Shown here piece by piece: positions 1 through 9,848 of a stretch of 38,611 bases of DNA. How positions within the stretch are numbered: position 1 is the first letter of the stretch; every line of letters begins with the position of its first letter. Source of the stretch: Parcubacteria group bacterium M6-OD1-3 (lineage in GTDB: Bacteria > Patescibacteriota > Minisyncoccia > Moranbacterales > UBA9337); contig LSNR01000010.1 in assembly GCA_003056165.1 (NCBI GenBank), forward strand, positions 1 to 38,611. Direction: 5' to 3'. The position numbers and the translations under genes are program-made. The notes beneath the pieces are model-generated. The model did not search any database and was not told the origin of the DNA. It saw only the letters and a program-made list of their open reading frames with translations.

Positions 1-1
1 C

Positions 2-976
2 CGACCACGCACAATATTTTTCCTACTTATTGCTAATTTAATGTTTAAAGTAACAGCAGGTCAACAATTTAATGCCCCAACAACATTAAATGATGTTGGT
101 TTTGTAGGTAGTAGTCTACTATTTACACTTCCAATAGTTTTTCTTTGGATGGGGCTTATTGCCTCTCAAAAATTCGGTGGAGCAGCTTCCGGAAGTGCAA
201 TGGCTTTTGCGAAAAATACAGGGAGCTGGGTAAAAAAACATGGAAGCAAAATGGCTTATCGTGGTGTTGATACTGTAAGCGGGCATAGAATTTCTGGAGG
301 AATAGGCGCTATTAAGCGTGGTTGGGATAGAATGGATGAAAATTACAAATCAAAATCGTCCGCTAAAGCTTCTAAATATGCGGAAAAAATAGGAGTTACT
401 GGAGCAGAAGAGCAGAATATGATAAATCAAGCAGGAGAATATAAAAAGCGTGGATTAGGAGAAGATGTTTTGAAAAATCTAGCTATTAACGGTGATGCTG
501 CTGCAGCGCACTTATTAGCAGAAAACAAACAGATGGATCGAAAAACTTATACAGAGTTTATGAGTAAAAATAAGAATGAGAAATTAAGAGATAAAGTTAA
601 TGGCAAAGTTAAACAAACAAGGATGGACCTGGTCGCCATAAATAAATCTAATAATTCAAAAGAAATTGCAAAAATAGTAGCAATAAAGGGGTGGACGGCA
701 GATAGAGCAAAGAGACATATAATATCTCAAGAGATGAATAGTCTTAATGCCGAACAATATGCTCAACAAAATTGGAAGGCGATAGGAGAAGAATATGAGA
801 AGACAATAGCTAGTCCAGTCGCGACTTCTGTGGAAAAAAGAGAAGCTGCTGCAGTAGCAGTTGGAGTAAGACGCACATTTAAAAATATGGCAAGTTCTGG
901 ACAAGCTTCAGTAGGAAAAAATATGAATTCAAATAATGTTGCTAAATTAAATAAAACATTTGGAGTTAGCGTTTAA
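2..976 (+). CDS. VirB6/TrbL-like integral membrane protein, C-terminal part (open at left edge)
   Basis: Frame stays open to the window edge (RPRTIFFLLIANLMFKVTAG...). TM segments are followed by a long charged Ala/Lys-rich tail. Sits directly upstream of PrgI and VirB4-like genes. Confidence 0.6.
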   Translation, partial: RPRTIFFLLIANLMFKVTAGQQFNAPTTLNDVGFVGSSLLFTLPIVFLWMGLIASQKFGGAASGSAMAFAKNTGSWVKKHGSKMAYRGVDTVSGHRISGGIGAIKRGWDRMDENYKSKSSAKASKYAEKIGVTGAEEQNMINQAGEYKKRGLGEDVLKNLAINGDAAAAHLLAENKQMDRKTYTEFMSKNKNEKLRDKVNGKVKQTRMDLVAINKSNNSKEIAKIVAIKGWTADRAKRHIISQEMNSLNAEQYAQQNWKAIGEEYEKTIASPVATSVEKREAAAVAVGVRRTFKNMASSGQASVGKNMNSNNVAKLNKTFGVSV

Positions 977-980
977 AAAA

Positions 981-2288
981 ATGAAATTTTCTGAATTAGA
1001 CAAAAAAACACAATTAACAATGAGTACAAATCCTCATTGTGTTTATGTTACCTCAAATCCCGATGATGAAACTTACGAGCAGGTAGTGAAAAGACAAGAA
1101 AAATTTTTGCAGTTGCCGGAAAAAATTCAAGATATTTTGTTATCAAAAGAAGTTGCCAAAAAAATTCAGAGAATTGGGCAACAATATCATTTGTCGCTTT
1201 TTCAAATGGCATCAATCGCTAGGTTAATAAGAGGCTATTATTTTGGAGAAATTAAAAAAAATGATTTTGCTAAAATATTAGTGCAAGAGATGAAAATTGA
1301 TTTGCAACGAGTAGAAGAAATTTCTAAATATATCATTGCATCAATTATAGAAACAGACATCACTACAATAAAAACTAACCCAAAAATTAAATTATCAATC
1401 CAGCAAGCTTTGGAAAAATATCCAAAAATTAGAAAACAGCTTGTGTCTGTTCAGTCAATGGAAATTATAGGACAGCAGTATCCTGTTAAAGGGACAATTG
1501 GAAATTGGATTAAAGATTATTATAATGTGGTTGGAGCAGGAAACTATGATATAATGAAAAGGAGTGGTTATTTATACAACAGTAAAAATACTAAAGCGTT
1601 AAATGTTGAAGAAAAACAAAAACTAGCTTTTTTATTGAAAGCACTGGAGAAAAATTCCATAGTGGAAGTTGATGTTAATAAGAATGAAATTATATTTAAA
1701 ATAAAGAAGAATTTATCTTTTAGGAATAGAATTGGAACGGATAATGAAATAGATGATTTGCAATCTGGACAAGCTTCTAATAGCCAAAATAATTTTGAAA
1801 AACCAGAAAAGAAAGGTGAAAAAAGGCAAGTGGAAAATTATTTTAAGCAAGTGGAAAATATTCAATTTAAAAAAACAAAAAATGATTTGCTGGAAAAAAA
1901 TAAAACAACGGAAACAAAGGTGAAACATATTCAAGGAAATAATTGGAATTTAAAAAGTAATCAATTTCAAAAAAATACAGAAAAATCAGAAAAAAAAAGA
2001 AGTGTTATTAAAAAAATATTTAAGAAACACAATAAACAAAGCATAGGTAAGGGAGAATTTTTAGAGAGAAAAAAGATTGTAGATAAGTCTAATAACTTAT
2101 ATTCCAAAAAAAATACTGATAGTAAAATAAAATTTTCTTCCCCACAACAATTTCCGGTTGAAAAGGTTAGAGGTTTTAGACCTAAAAACAAATATTTACC
2201 AAAATTTAATGAAACAAAAATTTCTGAGAAAAAAAATACGCAAACAGAGGATGATTTTTTTGGTAAAATAAGTCCGATAGATGATTAG
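981..2288 (+). CDS. Hypothetical Lys/Asn-rich protein of the T4SS-like locus
   Basis: Long ORF. ATG at 981 (MKFSELDKK) preferred over 960, which overlaps the upstream CDS. Low-complexity charged C-terminal half. Confidence 0.6.
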   Translation: MKFSELDKKTQLTMSTNPHCVYVTSNPDDETYEQVVKRQEKFLQLPEKIQDILLSKEVAKKIQRIGQQYHLSLFQMASIARLIRGYYFGEIKKNDFAKILVQEMKIDLQRVEEISKYIIASIIETDITTIKTNPKIKLSIQQALEKYPKIRKQLVSVQSMEIIGQQYPVKGTIGNWIKDYYNVVGAGNYDIMKRSGYLYNSKNTKALNVEEKQKLAFLLKALEKNSIVEVDVNKNEIIFKIKKNLSFRNRIGTDNEIDDLQSGQASNSQNNFEKPEKKGEKRQVENYFKQVENIQFKKTKNDLLEKNKTTETKVKHIQGNNWNLKSNQFQKNTEKSEKKRSVIKKIFKKHNKQSIGKGEFLERKKIVDKSNNLYSKKNTDSKIKFSSPQQFPVEKVRGFRPKNKYLPKFNETKISEKKNTQTEDDFFGKISPIDD

Positions 2289-2317
2289 TTTTAAAAATAA
2301 CAATAAGTATCTATATT

Positions 2318-2722
2318 ATGCATTATAATGTCCCACAATTTATTGATATAGAGGATAGAATAGTTGGCCCGCTGACAGCGAAGCAACTTTTGTGGATGTT
2401 TGCAATGGGCGGAGTTTTGTTAATTTTATGGGCAACAATTGATAATAAAATAAATTTTTTTATAGTAGGTATCCCTGTTAGTTTGGCTTTTGTAGCATTG
2501 GCTTTTTATCGCCCCTACGGACAACCTCTCAGCAAATTTATAGCTTCTGCTTTTTTGTTTACGGTTAAGCCAAAAGTTTATTTTTGGAGAAGAGAAAATA
2601 TGCTGGAGCGAAAAACAAAAATAAAATCAATTAAAAATGCAGATTTTGTACAAGAAAAAAAGAAAATAAAACAAGATGAATTACATAAATTGTCGGAAAT
2701 TTTAGATAGTGAGAAATTGTGA
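2318..2722 (+). CDS. PrgI family protein
   Basis: MHYNVPQFIDIEDRIVGPLTAKQLLWMFAMGG with two TM segments and YRPYGQPLSKF: a PrgI-like pattern next to VirB4. Confidence 0.8.
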   Translation: MHYNVPQFIDIEDRIVGPLTAKQLLWMFAMGGVLLILWATIDNKINFFIVGIPVSLAFVALAFYRPYGQPLSKFIASAFLFTVKPKVYFWRRENMLERKTKIKSIKNADFVQEKKKIKQDELHKLSEILDSEKL

Positions 2723-2979
2723 GTTAATAATTAAGAATGAAGAATAAATTTAAGATTTATGATTTGAACTATCTATTTGAAATAAATCTTGTTCAGGTGG
2801 ATATTTTTCTTGAAGGATGTAAGATACACGATATTTTTAATCGATAATAAAAAATGTAAGCAATATCCTAAAGGATAATAATTTAGAACTATTAAAATTT
2901 AAATACTGAATATTAACTATTATTTATAATAACCGATTGCAGGTGAATCAACTGACCAATAAATAAGTTTATCAGTTAA

Positions 2980-3681
2980 TTGAATATTATTATGGAATTA
3001 TTTCATTCAAAAAATAAACAAAATAAACAAAACTCTGGATTGAGTTCGCAGAAATATATAGATGTGGAAGAAATAAAAAACGATATTGTTGTTTTAAAAA
3101 ACAAATCATTGCGTTCAGTTTTATTGGCTTCATCTATAAATTTTGATTTAAAATCATCTGAGGAACAGGAAGCTATTATCGCTGGTTACCAGAATTTTTT
3201 AAATTCTTTAGATTTTCCAATTCAGGTAATGATTAGTTCAAAGAAGCTGGATATTGATCCATATTTAAGCTTATTAAATGATCAAAAGAAAAAACAAACA
3301 GAAGAATTAATGCGATTACAGATTTCGGAGTATTCAAATTTTGTTAAAAGTTTAACAGAGGTTTCTCAAATAATGTCAAAGCGTTTTTATGTGGTTGTTC
3401 CGTTTTATCCAATAGAAAGTCAGGAAGGTGGTTTTTTTAGTAAAATAATGGATACGTTTAATCCGAAACAGAAAATAACCGAAAATATTGAAATGTTTGA
3501 AACCTATAAGAATCAATTATGGCAAAGAGTTGATCAAATTTCTGCTGGATTAAATTCCTTAGGAATTAAAACAACAACTCTCAAGACAGAAGAATTGGTT
3601 GAACTATTATATTCCTCCTATAATCCATCAGTTTATTCAACGAGTGTAATTAAAGATTTGGATTCAGTTGAGTTGGGTTAA
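2980..3681 (+). CDS. TraC/VirB4 N-terminal-domain-like protein
   Basis: YIDVEEIKNDIVVLKNKSLRSVLLASSINFDLKSSEEQEAIIAGYQNFLNSLDFPIQVMISSKKLDIDPYL resembles the N-domain of VirB4/TraC. Directly precedes the ATPase. Confidence 0.7.
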   Translation: MNIIMELFHSKNKQNKQNSGLSSQKYIDVEEIKNDIVVLKNKSLRSVLLASSINFDLKSSEEQEAIIAGYQNFLNSLDFPIQVMISSKKLDIDPYLSLLNDQKKKQTEELMRLQISEYSNFVKSLTEVSQIMSKRFYVVVPFYPIESQEGGFFSKIMDTFNPKQKITENIEMFETYKNQLWQRVDQISAGLNSLGIKTTTLKTEELVELLYSSYNPSVYSTSVIKDLDSVELG

Positions 3682-3708
3682 TATAATTTTAAGATAGCGA
3701 AAATAAAA

Positions 3709-5520
3709 ATGAATTTTTTAAATAAAATCAAAAGAAACAATAAGCAAATTGATCCATTATTTGCGAGGGAAGATGAATATAGAAAGGGTTTGGCAGTAGT
3801 TAAAGATTTAATTGCCCCAGCAGCTTTTAAAGTTAATCATAGTCATTTAGAAATTGGTGAAACTTATGCCAAAACAATTTTCATAATGGCTTTCCCTCGT
3901 TTTTTAAGTGTTAATTGGTTCTCGCCGATTATCAACGTTGATTTCCCTATAAATATTTCTATTTTTATTCACCCAATTGAAACAAAGAAAATTCTTAAGG
4001 GATTGTTAAAAACAACTACCCAAATTCAGTCTAGAATAAATTTGGAAGCGCAAAGCGGTAAAGTTCGAAATCCGATGTTGGAGTCAGCAATGCAAAACAC
4101 GGAGGATCTAAGAACACGGTTGCAAGAAGGGACTGAAAGATTTTTTCGTGTGGGTATTTATATTACCATTTTTGGAGAAGATGTTAAGAGTTTAAATAAA
4201 ACACATCATGCCATAGAATCTATATTAGAAGCTCAAACAGTTTATTCTAAGCCAGCAAGTTTTAGGATGGAGCAAGGATTTGCTTCAACTATACCATTGG
4301 GTGAAGATAAATTGGATGTTGCAAACAATCTTAACACCTCTCCACTGTCAACGATTTTTCCTTTTGTTTCAGCAGAGCTTTCTTCTAATAGCGGTATTCT
4401 GTATGGAATTAATAGACACAATAATAGCTTAATATTATTTGATCGTTTTGAGATGGAAAATGCCAATATGGTTGTTTTCGCGAAATCTGGAGCCGGAAAA
4501 AGCTATGCCGTTAAACTTGAAATTTTGCGTTCGCTGATGATGGGAACATCAGTAATTATTGTTGATCCAGAAAACGAATATAAACATTTGGCCAATACGG
4601 TGGGTGGAAGTTTTATTAAAATATCCCTTAGTTCTAAATATCATTTAAATCCATTTGATTTACCGAGAGTTGGAGATGATGAAGAATCAGCAGATATTAT
4701 GCGTAACAATATTTCAAATTTGGTCGGACTTTTACGAATTATGTTGGGCAATTTAACACCGGAAGAAAATTCTATATTGGACGGAGCTATTAGAGAAACT
4801 TATGCTGTTAGGGATATTACGGAACAAACTGATTTCGGAATATTGACACCAGGACAATTTCCAACGATGTCTGATCTATATGATGTTTTAAGAAATATGG
4901 ATGGGGCTAAGTCGTTGGCGGTTAGGTTAGAGAGATATACTGAAGGAATTTTTTCCGGATTTTTAAATAAACATACTAATATAAAAATGGATAATTCTTT
5001 AATAGTATTCAATATTAGAGATTTAGAAGATGAATTACGACCAATTGCGATGTATGTCGTATTGCAATTTATCTGGGATAATATGCGAACAGAAAGAAAA
5101 AAGAGGTTAGTTGTGGTGGATGAGGCTTGGGTTATGATGCAACATGAAGATGCTGCCTCCTTCTTATTTGGAATTGCAAAGCGATGTCGAAAATATTATA
5201 CTGGACTAACAACAATTACTCAGGATGTTAATGATTTTATGAGTTCTCGTTATGGAAAAGCTATTGTGACGAATGCTTCTTGTCAATTTTTACTTAAGCA
5301 ATCAACAGCAGCAATTGATGTGGTTCAAGAAACTTTCTTTTTGACTGATCAAGAAAAATTTTTATTGTTGGAAAGTAATGTCGGGGAGGGAATATTTTTT
5401 GCCGGTAATAAGCACGCGGCGATAAAAGTAGTAGCGTCATATAGCGAAGATCAAATTATTACTTCTGACCCACGACAGTTATTGGAAATTGAGGAGGCGA
5501 AAAAAGAATTGGAGGAGTAA
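3709..5520 (+). CDS. VirB4/TraC-type conjugation/secretion ATPase
   Basis: Walker A FAKSGAGKSYAVKLE, IIVDPENEYKHLA, Walker B RLVVVDEAWVMM, LTTITQDVNDF motif. Confidence 0.92.
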   Translation: MNFLNKIKRNNKQIDPLFAREDEYRKGLAVVKDLIAPAAFKVNHSHLEIGETYAKTIFIMAFPRFLSVNWFSPIINVDFPINISIFIHPIETKKILKGLLKTTTQIQSRINLEAQSGKVRNPMLESAMQNTEDLRTRLQEGTERFFRVGIYITIFGEDVKSLNKTHHAIESILEAQTVYSKPASFRMEQGFASTIPLGEDKLDVANNLNTSPLSTIFPFVSAELSSNSGILYGINRHNNSLILFDRFEMENANMVVFAKSGAGKSYAVKLEILRSLMMGTSVIIVDPENEYKHLANTVGGSFIKISLSSKYHLNPFDLPRVGDDEESADIMRNNISNLVGLLRIMLGNLTPEENSILDGAIRETYAVRDITEQTDFGILTPGQFPTMSDLYDVLRNMDGAKSLAVRLERYTEGIFSGFLNKHTNIKMDNSLIVFNIRDLEDELRPIAMYVVLQFIWDNMRTERKKRLVVVDEAWVMMQHEDAASFLFGIAKRCRKYYTGLTTITQDVNDFMSSRYGKAIVTNASCQFLLKQSTAAIDVVQETFFLTDQEKFLLLESNVGEGIFFAGNKHAAIKVVASYSEDQIITSDPRQLLEIEEAKKELEE

Positions 5521-5540
5521 AAAATAATTTCAAAAATTTT

Positions 5541-6086
5541 ATGACTGAATTGGATAATAAATTTAGATTGGATGAGGCAAGAAGAAAAGCATTGCGGGCC
5601 AGAATGCAAAAGGCAGATAGAAATAGTAGTAAAAAAAGTTTGTATGGTGGAGCTAGCGAAGGAAAGGAAACAAAGAATAGAAATGGAGGACTAAAGGGGT
5701 TAAAAAATCCACTAGCTGTTGCTAAAAAAGCTAAAGATATTGCAACCGCTCCAATAAAAATACAATCATCTGATATCCCGATTTACGGCGTAGCATTTAT
5801 GTTAGCAGGTTTAAAGGATTTATTGGATCTATCTTTTATTGGTTCATTACCAGTAATTGGAACAGCAATAACATTTTGTATCTCTATTGCGATTGGTTTT
5901 ATTTTATTGTTTGATGGTGTGTCCGGTTTTCAAAGAAAAATAGCACGACGATTAACTAGGCGGTATTTGGTTTTAATAGTCGGAACAATGATAGAAGGAT
6001 TTTTATTTGGTTTAAACTTTTTTCCGTTTGAAATGTTTACGGTAGTGATAATTTATTGGATGAGTTTGGTGGATAGAAAAAAATAA
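5541..6086 (+). CDS. Hypothetical membrane protein of the T4SS-like locus
   Basis: Basic N-terminus then hydrophobic segments; co-directional, 20 bp after the VirB4-like gene. Confidence 0.65.
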   Translation: MTELDNKFRLDEARRKALRARMQKADRNSSKKSLYGGASEGKETKNRNGGLKGLKNPLAVAKKAKDIATAPIKIQSSDIPIYGVAFMLAGLKDLLDLSFIGSLPVIGTAITFCISIAIGFILLFDGVSGFQRKIARRLTRRYLVLIVGTMIEGFLFGLNFFPFEMFTVVIIYWMSLVDRKK

Positions 6087-6098
6087 TTTTTTATTATA

Positions 6099-6776
6099 AT
6101 GTCTATACATATGAAAATAATTACAAAAGATAACTTTTTTAATATTCAAACAATCACAACAAGTGGAATCATATTAATATGTATATTTCTTTTTGCTGTT
6201 TTTCCTACCCAAGGAATATTTCAAGAAATAATAATAAGTTTAATTTTCCTTTTGATAATTCCAATTATCTATATTAAACTAATATTGAAAAAATCTTTAG
6301 CTGATTTTGGCGTTAAACCATTTACATATAGAAAATGGAAGGAAAATTGGTTTATGATAACGATTCTATTTGCTGTGATGATTTTAATATTTTATTTTAT
6401 TGCACAATATGCTGATTTCTCAAATGAACATTTTGCAAAAAAAATTATCAGTGGAAAGGATTTTTGGTATTGGTTATTCTATGAACTGGTTGTAGTTAAT
6501 TTTTTTATTATTCTATATGAATTTTTTTTTCGGGGTTTTATAATGTTTTATTTTTTAAAAGGATTTCATTTTTATTCAATTTTTATTCAATTTTTATTAT
6601 TTTTATTATTTTTAGATTTGACAAACTTTTTAAATCTGGACGCTATCGGTTATATAGTAGTGACTTTACCAGCTGGTATAATCGCTTATAAAAGTAAATC
6701 TTTGGCATATTCGTATTTATTTAGTATAATAAGCATAATAATAGGAGATGTTATCTTTATTAAACTATTGAGTTAA
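6099..6776 (+). CDS. CPBP (CAAX protease-like) membrane protein, motif degenerate
   Basis: Multi-TM; VVNFFIILYEFFFRGFIMFYFL resembles the CPBP EExxxR motif with one Glu missing. Confidence 0.55.
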   Translation: MSIHMKIITKDNFFNIQTITTSGIILICIFLFAVFPTQGIFQEIIISLIFLLIIPIIYIKLILKKSLADFGVKPFTYRKWKENWFMITILFAVMILIFYFIAQYADFSNEHFAKKIISGKDFWYWLFYELVVVNFFIILYEFFFRGFIMFYFLKGFHFYSIFIQFLLFLLFLDLTNFLNLDAIGYIVVTLPAGIIAYKSKSLAYSYLFSIISIIIGDVIFIKLLS

Positions 6777-6810
6777 AAAATATCTTATTAAAATATTTAA
6801 TAAAAATAAA

Positions 6811-9756
6811 ATGAAAAAAACTATTAAAAAAACTTTTCTAGTAACAATAATTCTTCTGGAAATTTTAGCGCTTAATATTTATCCAGTGCAAGCCTTCAGT
6901 CTTTTGGGTGGGCTATTGGGTATGCCAGGAGGAGTTTCTCCTAATGCTAATGGAATGTTGAAGCAAGTCGAAGAAAGATATCATTTAAATAAAAAGTCTA
7001 TTCAGGATATTGGTGAAACATTTAATGTGGCTAGTCAGAAAAGTAAAGCTCCAGAAGTTGACTTATTTTTTAATCCAACCAGTCCTAAATTTGGTGAAAA
7101 AATGACAGCGACGGCATTGCCAAAATTTTTTCAAAATGAAAATAAAAAATTATATTTTACATGGTATTTAAAACATACTGATGGTAAAAATAAAGATCTC
7201 AATGAAGATGGAAAAATAAATCAAGAGGATTGGAAAATTGAGGCAATGAGAATTATTGCACAAAATGGATTTATTAGAGAGAAAGCTAATTACGAAAGTG
7301 ATGATGATAATGATGGCTATGATGCACAAATGGGAAAGGGAAATAATATTCAGCAAAAAAACAGATGTTATGTTCATGATTTTAAGAGTGGAGAAGACTA
7401 TGAAATTGCTCATATAAAAGATAATATTGATAGTCCTGGGAATGACTACTCTAGATTTGATTGTGATGGGACAATGATTTGTAGTAGTCCATATAGACTT
7501 TCTTGTGGTGGACAAGAGGGGACAATTAGTGTTCCAGAACAAAATTTAGGAGATGCTTCCTCAACAGGAGGAAGTGGAGGAGATAGCGGAAGTGGAGGAA
7601 GTGGAGGAGATGCCAGTGTAAGCTTAACTATTCCAGAACATAATGAAACCATTGATTATAAAAGTATTACAATATTTGATGCTGTTACTGATTCTGAATA
7701 TAGCCCTTATTGCAAGCCAATAAGCGAATCTCCAGGAAAAGGAATTGCTACTTGTCCAGAGGGAACAACGGCGAGGTGCATTACTGATAGCAGAACACTC
7801 AATCCAACATGTGATTTTATTGGTGATATGACTGCACGAGTTTGTGGAACTGCCGGAGCTGAAGAGGGCGCTTGTTGTAGTGGTGATTTATGTACAAGAA
7901 CAAATCCAACTGCATTTTCTAATCCAGGCGAAACAGGAACTATCAGTTGTACAACTCAAACTATTAACGATAACGATATAGAGCAAAGTTGTGAGCATCT
8001 ATTTCCTAGTGCACATATAAATAACACATGGTATGATACAGGAGATGGAAGTTTTGATTTAAATGAAGAAAAGTTTTGGGGAACTAATCCTCATGATCCA
8101 AGTACAGCTAATAATGATAATAATGATGAAGCTAATGTGGCAGGATTAGGAAGAGATAAATTTATGTGGACATATTTGCCAGGAGATAAAGTGGGTGTAA
8201 TTGTTGAAGGAACATCCTTATCTCCTACAAAACATAATGATTCATCATCTAGTATAATGTGGGCACTTCCAAATAATATTTTTGAAAAAAAAGGAGATAA
8301 TGATTGTACTATTCATCATGAACATGGAAACAAAAGTGGAGGTGATGATGGGGAAACTAAATATTCTGAAAATATCAAAGGTTATGATGTAGAAATTCCT
8401 TTCGCATCGGTTAATATAAATGCTTGTCTTAAATATAATCTAGTTGATCCAATGAAAGGCGGACAACCAGGAAATTTAGAAACAGAATTAAACTATTATC
8501 CATCTAATCCAAATAAGGGTGATATATTAACATTTTCTGCTAATATCTCCAATAATACTACAGATAACTCTCAATTATATTATAAATGGTCTGTTTATGG
8601 CGGTGATGAGCAAAGTTTAGATATGGATGATTGGACGGAATTATCAAATAATGCTGATTTTCGAAATATTAATGGGATAAAATTATTAGAAGGGCTGGGC
8701 TTAGATACTTTTGATATAAATCTTAATGAAATTAATAATAAGTATATTAGAGTATTTATTGAGACAGAAGAATATTATAACTTTGGTGAAAGTCAAGATA
8801 CTACCAGAAGTGGTAAAAGTGATGTAATAATCAAAATAGGTTCAATGTCTGACAATGCAATGAGCTTGCAAATTGCTGGAGGCAATGATGTGTCTAATGT
8901 ATGCAGTGATAACGGAGATAATTGTAAGGTTTTGAATGGTCAAATTATTGAGGCGAAACTGGATGATTCTGGGCTAAGAAATTTTTCTTGGACACTAAAT
9001 GGAAAACCAATAAATTATTTGCAGGAGGGTGAGACTACTCAAGGTAACATTGTCAGATTTCCAATAATGGGTAATCCTGGCGATAGTTATGTTCTTAAGG
9101 TTATTGCTAATGACACAGCTGGACTTGGCGAAAGTGGTAATGCTGGAAACAAAGTTATTTTAACTAAAAATGTAAAAGTAGTTAAACCGTCCGTAAAACT
9201 TGGTATAATAAATAGTCTAGACAGTGATAGTTGTACTGCATCGGGAGGATTATCTCCATTAAGACTTGGTACATATAATGATTTAAATGGTGATACTACA
9301 GCTGATTGTAGCCAATCGGTTTTTGTAGCTACAAGAAATAATATAAATGTTCCAATTAGTTATTATCCTGCAAATATTGAAAATTCACTAACAGACATTC
9401 AATGGTCGGTTAATGGCGTAAAGCAGGATAATGGAAATATTGATCTTTCAAATTATCCAACTGGCTCAACTATAATAGCATCAATAACTGCTCGTTATGC
9501 TCCGAGTAATAGGAGCGAATTGTCACAGACTTGGGGAGTTTCTCAATTTGAAACTGGAGGAAAAACTCTTTCAGACTCTATTAAAATTAGGGTTGGAACA
9601 AATCCTCAGCAAGCATCTGGTACGCCGACCAAAGTAATAGCGAGTTTAATTTATAATCTCCCAACACAGATATTGTTTTTAATCAAAATTGTATTAACAG
9701 TGGCAATTATTATTTTTGCTTCTGGAATAATAATGTCTTTTGATAGAAAAAGATAA
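6811..9756 (+). CDS. Large secreted, C-terminally membrane-anchored modular protein (EF-hand/dockerin-like Ca site, Cys-rich region, Ig-like modules)
   Basis: N-terminal signal/TM; DLNEDGKINQEDW Ca-binding-like loop; Gly/Ser linker; Cys-rich middle; C-terminal TM with DRKR. Confidence 0.75.
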   Translation: MKKTIKKTFLVTIILLEILALNIYPVQAFSLLGGLLGMPGGVSPNANGMLKQVEERYHLNKKSIQDIGETFNVASQKSKAPEVDLFFNPTSPKFGEKMTATALPKFFQNENKKLYFTWYLKHTDGKNKDLNEDGKINQEDWKIEAMRIIAQNGFIREKANYESDDDNDGYDAQMGKGNNIQQKNRCYVHDFKSGEDYEIAHIKDNIDSPGNDYSRFDCDGTMICSSPYRLSCGGQEGTISVPEQNLGDASSTGGSGGDSGSGGSGGDASVSLTIPEHNETIDYKSITIFDAVTDSEYSPYCKPISESPGKGIATCPEGTTARCITDSRTLNPTCDFIGDMTARVCGTAGAEEGACCSGDLCTRTNPTAFSNPGETGTISCTTQTINDNDIEQSCEHLFPSAHINNTWYDTGDGSFDLNEEKFWGTNPHDPSTANNDNNDEANVAGLGRDKFMWTYLPGDKVGVIVEGTSLSPTKHNDSSSSIMWALPNNIFEKKGDNDCTIHHEHGNKSGGDDGETKYSENIKGYDVEIPFASVNINACLKYNLVDPMKGGQPGNLETELNYYPSNPNKGDILTFSANISNNTTDNSQLYYKWSVYGGDEQSLDMDDWTELSNNADFRNINGIKLLEGLGLDTFDINLNEINNKYIRVFIETEEYYNFGESQDTTRSGKSDVIIKIGSMSDNAMSLQIAGGNDVSNVCSDNGDNCKVLNGQIIEAKLDDSGLRNFSWTLNGKPINYLQEGETTQGNIVRFPIMGNPGDSYVLKVIANDTAGLGESGNAGNKVILTKNVKVVKPSVKLGIINSLDSDSCTASGGLSPLRLGTYNDLNGDTTADCSQSVFVATRNNINVPISYYPANIENSLTDIQWSVNGVKQDNGNIDLSNYPTGSTIIASITARYAPSNRSELSQTWGVSQFETGGKTLSDSIKIRVGTNPQQASGTPTKVIASLIYNLPTQILFLIKIVLTVAIIIFASGIIMSFDRKR
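7567..7611 (+). repeat. Short GGAAGTGGAGGA-type direct repeats encoding a Gly/Ser/Asp linker
   Basis: ggaggaagtggaggagatagcggaagtggaggaagtggaggagat, encoding GGSGGDSGSGGSGGD. Confidence 0.75.
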
Positions 9757-9848
9757 AATCTGTAAATTTAATATAGCCCTGTTCTAAAAAACATTATTAA
9801 GAGGAAGAGATTGAATATAATTTTTGGAATAGTTGTTAAAATAATTTT

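Noticed and set aside
2723-2979. 257-bp intergenic gap inside the T4SS-like locus, considered as ncRNA or mobile-element remnant
   Set aside because: Only a 6-bp hairpin (TATCCTaaAGGATA) and AT-rich quasi-repeats are visible; not enough structure to call.
7168-7542. 124-aa minus-strand ORF inside the 981-aa surface protein gene
   Set aside because: Antisense, Ile/Ser-rich low-complexity product, overlapping a well-supported long CDS.
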